From NCBI RefSeq assembly GCF_900115075.1, contig NZ_FOVG01000001.1, positions 1,240,001 to 1,304,000 of the forward strand: a DNA stretch of 64,000 bases, written 5' to 3'. A program made the position numbers and the translations under genes. The DNA is from Candidatus Pantoea varia. GTDB lineage: Bacteria; Pseudomonadota; Gammaproteobacteria; Enterobacterales; Enterobacteriaceae. Under the pieces are notes generated by a model. That model did no database searches, was not told the DNA's origin, and saw only the letters and a program-made list of their open reading frames with translations. Below are positions 1 through 6,295 of this stretch, in pieces. How positions within the stretch are numbered: position 1 is the stretch's first letter; the number at the start of each line of letters is the position of its first letter.

Positions 1-1
1 A

Positions 2-301
2 CTCGGCTTTCTGCCGGAACAGGGCTTTTATGCAGGCAGTGAGGTCCGTTATCTGAGCCAGATTGCCGCTGAAGATCAGAATGCGGTGAACACCCCGCCC
101 TACACCGTGGCGGCTGTGAACAGTGGCTATAAGTGGCTGGTAGATAACTGGACGCTGGATCTGTTTGGTCGGGTCGATAACCTGTTTGACCGGCATTATG
201 TGGGTTCAGTGATCGTAAATGAGAGTAATGGTCGCTACTTCGAGTCTGCGCCGGGCCGCAACTACAGTGTCGGTTTAACGCTGGGTTACGCCTTCCGCTA
301 A
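2..301 (+). CDS. TonB-dependent receptor, C-terminal fragment (5' end outside window)
   Basis: An open frame enters from the left edge and ends at the TAA at 299-301, giving about 99 residues. They read as the last beta-strands of an outer-membrane TonB-dependent receptor: a segment with LFGRVDNLFDRHYVGS, typical of the penultimate strands, and a terminal strand ending GYAFR with the aromatic close to the C-terminus expected for Bam recognition. Such receptors import ferric siderophores, cobalamin or other large ligands using TonB energy. The ligand cannot be told from this fragment. A PqqU/YncD-like identity is possible but not shown. A degenerate second copy of this 3' end lies at about 1717-1765. 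Confidence 0.85.
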   Translation, partial: LGFLPEQGFYAGSEVRYLSQIAAEDQNAVNTPPYTVAAVNSGYKWLVDNWTLDLFGRVDNLFDRHYVGSVIVNESNGRYFESAPGRNYSVGLTLGYAFR

Positions 302-447
302 AACCATCCGGGCCACCATTGCCGTGGCCCGAATCTGAACGTTAATCAGGCGCGCGTTTTAAACTGCGACACAATCTCTTCACAGCTGCCGGTTTCACCC
401 AGCCGCGGGAAGATCAATTTCTCGCTGTTGTTATGGGTATCCAGAGC
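284..447. repeat. Left copy of duplicated receptor/hydrolase 3' junction
   Basis: This stretch holds the last codons of the TonB receptor, the short intergenic gap, and the 3' end of an isochorismatase-fold gene read on the minus strand. Nearly the same sequence recurs at 1752-1919. The similarity stops abruptly near 447, where AT-richer DNA leading into the toxin cassette begins. The copies differ at scattered bases and by a few indels, so this is an old duplication or the result of recombination with a diverged donor. Confidence 0.85.
346..447 (-). pseudogene. Truncated 3' remnant of an isochorismatase-fold hydrolase gene
   Basis: Read on the minus strand, this gives the C-terminal residues of the protein encoded intact at 1821-2381, ending in a stop at 346-348. 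The upstream part of the gene is missing: identity with the intact copy ends at about 447. It is a leftover from the event that placed the toxin cassette between two copies of this junction. No start codon or ribosome binding site serves it. Confidence 0.75.
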
Positions 448-507
448 AGCAATTCAATAAGTGGGACCATTTAGTATCGTATTGATATTTTTTGAGGAGC
501 GACTGTT

Positions 508-1331
508 ATGGATAATGAGCTTCAAATTGCGATGTCTCCGGTACATCTTGCGGCAGTGATTTCCGATAAGTCAGTTACTGAATCTGAGGGAATGAGCAAC
601 CGTCTTATGGGGGGCTTGACCTGCTCATGGGAAGTCTGGAATTGGCTGGTGCAACAGTATTGTGCATGGCACCAGAACCCACTGGGCTAACAAAGGCAGC
701 ATGTGTTGTCGTTGGTGCCCACAGTATGGATAGCATTAATGCTGCAGCTAACCGGGTGCTGACTGGCCAAAATACCCGGACTGCCACCTACCAGACAGCT
801 GTTGCTCTCGCAAAAGAATTTGGCGCAGACGATAAGGCCGCATGGAATATAGGTCTTGCCGTAGATGTAGGTGTTCCTGCTGCGTTTGGCCTTTCGGTTG
901 GTGCCGCCCGGGTTGCTTACGTCCGGGCTGGAACGTTCAAAATTGCTGAGCATGAGGCTGTAAGCTCTGTCAGGGCTGGCGGCCACATAATTGCTAAACA
1001 TGTCGCAATTTCTGATAAGGATTTACTTGCCAGGTTGGCCCGCAGCCCAAATATGCATTCAGTATCATCATATTATTCAACTCAGATCGCAGAGAAGGCG
1101 GTTAGTTCAGCCCTGAAAGCAAACCGACTAAAGATCATTTACTGGGCGAACTGGGGGAATAAAACCAGTCCTCTTGAACTTGTATACCGTTCCCGGGTTG
1201 CTGTGGGTTATGGGTTCAGGCAGGGTAATGCAACCAAAGAAACATGTTACGCTGTGCGTGTTGTGCTGCTTAAGCAAACCTATAACGGAAAACCTTATTA
1301 TGTTCTCTCGTCTTATCCGTGGATGGGGTAA
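508..1331 (+). pseudogene. RNase A-like interbacterial toxin, copy 1, frameshifted
   Basis: Two overlapping frames together match the intact 272-residue protein encoded at 18329-19147 over its whole length. Frame one starts at ATG 508 after GAGGAG and reads the N-terminal residues. The match then moves to the next frame near 610-625 and continues to the TAA at 1329-1331. Adding one G to the G6 tract at 610-615 restores a continuous frame (NRLMGGLDLLMGSLELAG). The C-terminal part is an RNase A-like toxin domain of the CdiA-CT type, with GGH...KHV, a downstream Arg, and a terminal SSYP where the intact copy has TSYP. The N-terminal half carries two hydrophobic stretches like those in other polymorphic-toxin proteins. 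Without slippage only a 60-residue peptide or an internally initiated C-terminal part would be made. A sequencing error cannot be excluded. Confidence 0.8.
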
Positions 1332-1632
1332 TAAACCTGAAAAACAGTATCCGGCGCTAACGGGTATGTTGAGAGTGTTTTTAAGCTGCCACCATGATGA
1401 CTTCGGCAATACGCTTGAGGAAATGCTACAGAGCTATGTGACTCATCACATGCCTGTTATGGAAGCGCGGAATGAAATAAGCATCCTGCTTCAGAATGAG
1501 AACGATGATGAATTGAATATCATCATGTCAGCAATTGCGGGTGATGAGTTTCGTCCGGCTCCCTGGGGAGAAACATGGCGGAGTTTTTTGATAAAAGCGA
1601 TGACTACCCTCAGGATTGAAAATGAGTCTTAA
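1300..1632 (+). CDS. Putative immunity protein for RNase A-like toxin, copy 1
   Basis: This small acidic protein is homologous to the product of 18027-18320 (shared LRVF/IRVF, EE.L.SY, and a conserved PWGET near the C-terminus). Both lie directly downstream of an RNase A-like toxin, the standard toxin-immunity order. The family looks like CdiI-type immunity proteins. The start is uncertain. The residue equivalent to Met1 of copy 2 is Gly at 1327 (GGT AAT AAA). I chose the in-frame ATG at 1300, which overlaps the toxin end by 32 bases and gives 110 residues. ATG 1366 would give 88. The gene remains open although its toxin is frameshifted, as expected if immunity is kept after toxin loss. Confidence 0.65.
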   Translation: MFSRLIRGWGNKPEKQYPALTGMLRVFLSCHHDDFGNTLEEMLQSYVTHHMPVMEARNEISILLQNENDDELNIIMSAIAGDEFRPAPWGETWRSFLIKAMTTLRIENES

Positions 1633-1716
1633 CGACCGCCATCCGGAGGTCTTTAACAGGTCTTCAGCCCGGCCTGAAACCGGCCACAAGTGACACACTG
1701 GCTGGCTGGATGAGAG

Positions 1717-1766
1717 TTGATAACTGAACGCTGGATTTATCCGTTCGTGTCGGTTACGCCTTCCGC
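1717..1766 (+). pseudogene. Degenerate remnant of TonB receptor 3' end
   Basis: The stretch GATAACTGAACGCTGGAT (from about 1719) matches 143-160 inside the receptor with one base changed, creating a stop. After a short non-matching join it continues with GGTTACGCCTTCCGCTAA at 1752, identical to the receptor's last codons. About 120 bases between these blocks are missing relative to 143-301. It is the right-hand relic of the duplicated junction. Confidence 0.7.
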
Positions 1767-1919
1767 TAAAACCATCCGGGCCACCATTGCGGTGGCCAGG
1801 AACATGCCGTCATACGCTTATCAGACGCGCGTTTTTAACTGCGCCACAATCTCTTCACAGCTGCCGGTTTCACCCAGCCGCGGGAAGATCAATTTCACGC
1901 TGTTGTTGTGTGTATCGAG
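1752..1919. repeat. Right copy of duplicated receptor/hydrolase 3' junction
   Basis: Partner of 284-447 in direct orientation. Here the receptor part is a relic and the hydrolase part leads into an intact gene, the reverse of the left copy. The two copies enclose the toxin/immunity cassette. Confidence 0.85.
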
Positions 1920-2381
1920 GTTGAGATCGGTCATCGCATCCGTCGCCAGCGTGACGTTGTAACCCAGCTCATACGCCTGACGTGCGGTCGATTCCACGCC
2001 GATACTGGTCGCGATACCGCAAATCACCACCTGAGTGATGCCGCGCTGTTGCAGTTCATCGTGCAGTGCCGTGGCATGAAACGCACCCCAGGTTTTCTTG
2101 GTGATGGTGAGGTCATTGGGCTGCGGGGTCATCGCCGGAACCAGCGTCGCCCAGTCGGCAGGGAATTCGCCGCTGTGACGCGCCTGCTCGTTACGGCCCG
2201 GTGCGCCACCCGCCACGTTCACCAGTACGACCGGCAGATCGTGTGCGCGAAACGCCTCAGCCAGACCAGCACAGCGTTCGATCACGGGCTGCGGCTCATG
2301 AACCAGCGGCAGCGCCACAATGCCGTGTTGCAGGTCGATAACAATTAGCGCAGTTTTTGCATCAAGTGTGGTTACAGCCAT
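1821..2381 (-). CDS. Isochorismatase-fold hydrolase
   Basis: A 186-residue protein of the isochorismatase-like hydrolase superfamily. The N-terminal strand ALIVIDLQ provides the general-base Asp16, and the KKTWGAF segment provides the family Lys95 or Lys96. The position of the usual nucleophilic Cys in the GxxTxxC motif is Gly128 (ICGIATSIGVESTAR). Cys-dependent amidases such as nicotinamidase need that Cys, while isochorismatases of the EntB/PhzD type have Gly there and act through Asp. A vinyl-ether hydrolase or a non-amidase role is therefore more likely than amide hydrolysis. The start has GAGGA seven bases upstream. It follows the MarR gene by 15 bases on the same strand, suggesting a two-gene operon under MarR control. 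Its 3' end is partly duplicated at 346-447. Confidence 0.85.
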   Translation of the reverse strand: MAVTTLDAKTALIVIDLQHGIVALPLVHEPQPVIERCAGLAEAFRAHDLPVVLVNVAGGAPGRNEQARHSGEFPADWATLVPAMTPQPNDLTITKKTWGAFHATALHDELQQRGITQVVICGIATSIGVESTARQAYELGYNVTLATDAMTDLNLDTHNNSVKLIFPRLGETGSCEEIVAQLKTRV

Positions 2382-2396
2382 GTTGAATCCTCGGGT

Positions 2397-2822
2397 TTAA
2401 TAGTCAGTGAGTCGTTGCAACAGAGGGAGAACGTCTGTCAGTTGCTGCTGTTCAGCCGGGCTAAGCCGCGCTTCCAGCGTCCGGACCAGCCAGTCATCGC
2501 GCATCGCGCGACTTGAGTTGATCACCGTGAGGCTCGATTCGGTAGGCAGATAGCGGGTTTTACGGCCATCATGGGGATCAGGCTCCCCCGTCACCAGTTC
2601 TGCCGCCAGTAGCCCGGCGACCGTCGCGCCCATTGACTGAGTACGTACGCCTTCAGCAGCCGCCAGCTGCGTTACCGTCATTGAACCGTCGCGCACCAGA
2701 TGGCCCAGCACCGCAACCTGCGACCAGGTGAGTTCGCCAGGCGGTGCCGACTCGCTTAACCGGCGGCCCAGTTTGCCCACCAGCAGGCGTAGCATTGCAG
2801 CGGATTCAGTCAGATCGCTCAT
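2397..2822 (-). CDS. MarR-family transcriptional regulator
   Basis: A 141-residue winged-helix regulator. The centre carries the MarR DNA-binding pattern: LTWSQVAVLGHL, then MTVTQLAAAEGVRTQSMGATVAGL as the recognition helix region, and the wing with DPHDGRKTRYL. MarR proteins are usually dimeric repressors released by phenolic or other small ligands. The gene has GGAGAGG upstream of the ATG at 2822 and precedes the isochorismatase-fold gene by 15 bases, so it probably controls its own operon. The ligand is unknown. Confidence 0.9.
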   Translation of the reverse strand: MSDLTESAAMLRLLVGKLGRRLSESAPPGELTWSQVAVLGHLVRDGSMTVTQLAAAEGVRTQSMGATVAGLLAAELVTGEPDPHDGRKTRYLPTESSLTVINSSRAMRDDWLVRTLEARLSPAEQQQLTDVLPLLQRLTDY

Positions 2823-2888
2823 TAACCCTCTCCATTGATAAGCGAAAGTATAAAGATACGAAGGTAAACTGTGTAGTTTGCTCCGGTA

Positions 2889-3446
2889 TCAATTTGTAAC
2901 GTCCGGGCGTTGCAGGTAGTGAATCAGGCTGTGGAAACGCAGCGGCGTGCTGAGCGGGTTCCGGTAGCTGTGCAGCACGTCGGCCCTGAACTGGAACGCT
3001 TCTCCGGTGAGCAGACGTCGCCAGAGATCACCGACTCCCAGCAGCAGTTCGCCTTCAATCACCACCACCTGCTCCACGCAGCCCGCTTCATGCGGTGAAG
3101 AGTGGCTCTGCGCGCCCGCTGCCAGCTCCACCGCCAGCAGATCAAAACGCAGTTGCGGATCGTAAGGCAGCAGCGACCGTACCGACATTTCGGCATTGGG
3201 CTGACTGAACCCTGACGCTGTGCCAGCTGGCAGCGCGCTGCCGTCGATAAAAAAGGAAAAGGGAACGTTGAAACCGGTGGCAATCTTCCACAGCGTCGCC
3301 ACGGTGGGACTCGATTCGCCGCGCTCAATCTGTCCCAGCATCGCTTTACTGACGCCGGTACGCTCCGCCGTCAGCGTCAGGCTCCAGCCGTTGGCCTGGC
3401 GCAACTGTCTGAGCGCACCGCTCAGGTGTTGCTGAAAATCCGCCAT
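2889..3446 (-). CDS. sutR: XRE/cupin regulator, SutR (YdcN)-like
   Basis: A 185-residue protein with an N-terminal helix-turn-helix of the XRE/Cro type (about residues 12-65: LRQANGWSLTLTAERTGVSK and LGQIERGESSPTVATLWKIA) and a C-terminal cupin fold (about 105-180, with a GELLLGVGDLWRRLLTGEAF strand pair). I chose ATG 3446 because AGGAG precedes it and the protein then matches the usual length of the family. A longer open frame extends upstream into the intergenic operator and is not credible. In E. coli the SutR/YdcN gene lies beside ydcO, as here. The divergent arrangement and the palindrome at 3501-3547 suggest it regulates the transporter and itself. Confidence 0.85.
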   Translation of the reverse strand: MADFQQHLSGALRQLRQANGWSLTLTAERTGVSKAMLGQIERGESSPTVATLWKIATGFNVPFSFFIDGSALPAGTASGFSQPNAEMSVRSLLPYDPQLRFDLLAVELAAGAQSHSSPHEAGCVEQVVVIEGELLLGVGDLWRRLLTGEAFQFRADVLHSYRNPLSTPLRFHSLIHYLQRPDVTN

Positions 3447-3500
3447 TTTTTCTCCTGAATTCCAGTCCTGATGAGTGACGTTATGGTAATAGTGTAACAC

Positions 3501-3547
3501 TTGTGCGTTATAGCGCATCATGCGACCATGTACGCTATAACGCACAA
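3501..3547. promoter_or_regulatory. Perfect 15-bp inverted repeat, probable operator
   Basis: TTGTGCGTTATAGCG (3501-3515) is exactly reverse-complemented at 3533-3547, with a 17-base spacer. Each arm also contains a near-palindrome around TGCGyTATArCGCA. It lies in the divergent space between the XRE/cupin regulator and the YdcO-like transporter, 20 bases before the transporter ATG. It is the expected place for a SutR-like dimer pair to bind and shut off both promoters. Confidence 0.75.
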
Positions 3548-3566
3548 TTTCAGCGAGAGTCTGATC

Positions 3567-4739
3567 ATGACGAGAGCGGAACCGTCCCGTTTTACCCTGC
3601 CGATGCTGGTCTCCGGCTTCGTTGCTGTGCTGGTGGGCTACAGCAGCAGCGGCGCGATCATCTATCAGATGTTTCAGGCGGCAGGGGCTTCGCCCGCGCA
3701 GATTGGCGGCTGGCTGTCGGTGCTGGGACTCGCGCAAGGGATCGTCTCGCTGGGTCTGTCATTACGCTACCGCATGCCTGTGCTGGCCGCCTGGTCCACG
3801 CCGGGTGCCGCGCTGCTGGCCACCAGTTTCCACGGTATTTCGCTGAATGAGGCGGTGGGCGTTTTTGTTTTCGCCAACCTGCTGATTGTCGTGAGCGGCG
3901 TGACCGGCCTGTTTGCCCGGCTGATGAACCACATTCCCGCCTCGCTGGCAGCGGCGATGCTGGCAGGTATTCTGCTGCGCTTCGGGCTTCAGACCTTTAC
4001 CGATTTGCAGAGCAACTTTGTACTGTGCGGCAGCATGTGCCTGACCTGGCTGCTGGCCCGTCGCTGGCTGGCCCGCTACGCCATTCTGGTGACGCTACTG
4101 GCAGGTATTGCGGTTGCGCTGGCTCAGCACGCCATCCACTTTCCGCCGCAGTCGATTATGCTGATGCTGCCGGAACCGGTGATGCCGCACTTTACCCTGA
4201 CCACGCTGCTGGGGATCGGCGTGCCCTATTTCCTGGTAACGATGGCGTCCCAGAATGCGCCCGGCATCGCCACGTTGCAGGCGCACGGCTACCGTCCGCC
4301 GGTCTCATCACTGATGAGCTGGACCGGATTCACTGCCCTGCTGCTGTCGCCGTTTGGTGGCTTTTCGGTCTGCGTGGCGGCGATTACGGCGGCAATCTGC
4401 ATGAGCGATGAGGTCGACGCAAATCCTCAGCAACGCTGGCGGGCTTCGGCTCTGGCCGGGGTGTTCTATCTGCTGGCGGGCGCGTCCGGCGCACTGATCG
4501 CCGTGCTGTTCAGTGCGCTGCCAGCAGTGCTGATTGAGGCGCTGGCGGGTCTGGCACTACTTGCCACGCTGGGTGGCAGTCTGCATCGCGCACTCGATGT
4601 GCCAGCCGAACGCGACAGCGCGCTGATCACGTTTCTGATCACCGCGTCGGGCGTTTCTCTATTGGGTATTGGTCCTGCCTTCTGGGGACTGGTGGGCGGC
4701 ATTATCGCTCACCTGCTGCTGGTGCGTAAAACCGCCTGA
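3567..4739 (+). CDS. ydcO: Benzoate/H+ symporter family transporter (YdcO/BenE-like)
   Basis: A 390-residue, very hydrophobic inner-membrane protein with about 11-12 membrane segments, close in length to E. coli YdcO (391). It contains family-like stretches such as VAVLVGYSSSGAIIYQ in the first helix and PYFLVTMASQNAPGIATLQ, followed by a conserved PFGGFSVCVAAITAAIC segment. BenE proteins are placed among benzoate:proton symporters, but the substrate of YdcO is not established. ATG 3567 was preferred over an in-frame TTG at 3501 that lies inside the palindromic operator. The gene is divergent from the SutR-like regulator. Confidence 0.88.
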   Translation: MTRAEPSRFTLPMLVSGFVAVLVGYSSSGAIIYQMFQAAGASPAQIGGWLSVLGLAQGIVSLGLSLRYRMPVLAAWSTPGAALLATSFHGISLNEAVGVFVFANLLIVVSGVTGLFARLMNHIPASLAAAMLAGILLRFGLQTFTDLQSNFVLCGSMCLTWLLARRWLARYAILVTLLAGIAVALAQHAIHFPPQSIMLMLPEPVMPHFTLTTLLGIGVPYFLVTMASQNAPGIATLQAHGYRPPVSSLMSWTGFTALLLSPFGGFSVCVAAITAAICMSDEVDANPQQRWRASALAGVFYLLAGASGALIAVLFSALPAVLIEALAGLALLATLGGSLHRALDVPAERDSALITFLITASGVSLLGIGPAFWGLVGGIIAHLLLVRKTA

Positions 4740-4910
4740 TTGCGTGATACCTGCTGAAATATCGGTTATTTTTCCACCCGCCAGTGAAAAAAACACTGGA
4801 TTTACCTCCTTTTCTGCCGTTTGATTTGTCATTGCCCCGCGTAAAATCAACCTAATCGTCGATAACACGCGATTTTCTGCCTCAGACAACGACCGATAAG
4901 GGCCCAACAG

Positions 4911-6293
4911 GTGGCAAAAACTATTCTGCGCAGCGGTAATTTAGATGCAGTTCTGGCGTTAGGTGAAAATGGCCAGCCGGTCTACGCCTCAGCACTGCAA
5001 ATTCGTGAAACCCTGCGCCTGCGCCGTCAGGGCGCACTGGCAGATTGCCTGGCGATTCCCCAGGCCAATGACCGGGGCGATCGCCTCGACTGGTATGCCC
5101 CTTTTAGCGGCCGGGTGAAATCCTGGCTGGGCGCCAGCGATCATGAACGTCGTGCGGCGCTGCAACAGCTCACCGCCTGTCAGCAGGATATGCAGGAACT
5201 CAGTACGCGCGCGCGCGCGGCAGAGAACCCATCGATGCGCCTGTTTGGTGCGCTGCTAAGCAAAACCCTGCAGTTCCCCGACCAGCAGTATGTCTATCTG
5301 GTTGATGGCAAACCCGTTATCACCTTCTGGGGCTTTGTCGATGCCCAGGCGCGCAGTCGCGATGACGCGCTGGCCTGCCTGCGTGACACCCTGGAAGAGA
5401 ACCTGCCGGCTACGCTGGTTGAACCGCTACCTGAGCTGCCTGCCGCACCGGTGGTCACTGAGCCGGTCGTTATCGCGGAACCGGAGCCTGAACCCAAACC
5501 TGAACCCGAAGTTGTGGCTGAACCCCTGCCGGTTGTCGCTCCCGTTGAATCTCAGCCGGTCACGCCGGTGGCGGCTCGCCGTCGTTTCCGCGTCTGGACT
5601 CTGTTACCGCCAGTGGCGATTGCCGCTGCCGTGACGGTGGCGGTGCTGTTGCATAAACCGGAGCCTGTAGTGACGCCGGTTGCGACAACAAAGCCGGTAA
5701 CCAGCCCTGCACCTGTATCAACCCCAACACCCGCTGCGACTCAGGCACCGGTTGCTGCTGCGCCGGCTGCCACACCACCTTCGGAGACAGCAACAGCTGA
5801 GAAACAACCCGAGTCGCTGCCACAGAAACCCGTAAGCACTGGCACTACCGAAACCGCCCCTGCCGCTTCATCTGCTACCCTTGCCAGTGTGGTGACGCCG
5901 CCGGTTCCGGCTAAAGCCGATGACCTGATCGTCACACCGGACGCCGTGCGCGAAGGTCAGGTGCAGGTGATTGATGGCCGCTGGCGTGTCACTATTGACC
6001 AGATGCAGACGCCAACCGGTAAGTCAACGGTGATGCGCTTCCAGTTCAAAAATGGCAAAGGCACCGTGCAGGTCGCCCAGGGTAATACCACCTGTAAAGC
6101 CGATGTCAGCGCCGCCATGACCAGTGCCGGTAACCTGGTTATTGAGAGCCGCTATACGGCGAAGTGCCAGAACAATTCGCGCTACCGTATGCCACTGCTG
6201 GTCTGCCATGCGAGTATGGGCGCCGCCGTGTGTGAAGCACAGTATGCTGAAGACCGGGTCTTCCCGATGACGATTAAGCGTGAGAGTAAATAA
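4911..6293 (+). CDS. srfA: SrfA-like membrane protein of srfABC operon
   Basis: A 460-residue protein from a GTG start. Residues 1-155 form a predicted cytosolic domain. Residues about 160-215 are a Pro/Glu/Val-rich linker. One membrane segment follows (VWTLLPPVAIAAAVTVAVLL, about 224-245), then a long Pro/Ala/Thr linker and a C-terminal domain of about 130 residues with four or more Cys (TTCKAD, AKCQNN, LLVCHAS, AAVCEA), suited to disulfides in the periplasm. The arrangement and the downstream SrfB and SrfC identify it as SrfA, named in Salmonella as part of an SsrB-activated locus. Its biochemical role is not known to me. The stop is two bases before the srfB ATG, so they are co-translated. 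Confidence 0.8.
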   Translation: MAKTILRSGNLDAVLALGENGQPVYASALQIRETLRLRRQGALADCLAIPQANDRGDRLDWYAPFSGRVKSWLGASDHERRAALQQLTACQQDMQELSTRARAAENPSMRLFGALLSKTLQFPDQQYVYLVDGKPVITFWGFVDAQARSRDDALACLRDTLEENLPATLVEPLPELPAAPVVTEPVVIAEPEPEPKPEPEVVAEPLPVVAPVESQPVTPVAARRRFRVWTLLPPVAIAAAVTVAVLLHKPEPVVTPVATTKPVTSPAPVSTPTPAATQAPVAAAPAATPPSETATAEKQPESLPQKPVSTGTTETAPAASSATLASVVTPPVPAKADDLIVTPDAVREGQVQVIDGRWRVTIDQMQTPTGKSTVMRFQFKNGKGTVQVAQGNTTCKADVSAAMTSAGNLVIESRYTAKCQNNSRYRMPLLVCHASMGAAVCEAQYAEDRVFPMTIKRESK

Positions 6294-6295
6294 CG

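Noticed and set aside
508..1331. Programmed ribosomal frameshift in the copy 1 toxin
   Set aside because: The G6 tract is followed by no clear stem-loop or slippery heptamer, and the intact paralogue needs none. A plain indel is simpler, though not excluded.
4781..4799. CCAGTG-A7-CACTGG hairpin as ydcO terminator
   Set aside because: The six-base stem has no T run after it on either strand, so I did not list it as a terminator.
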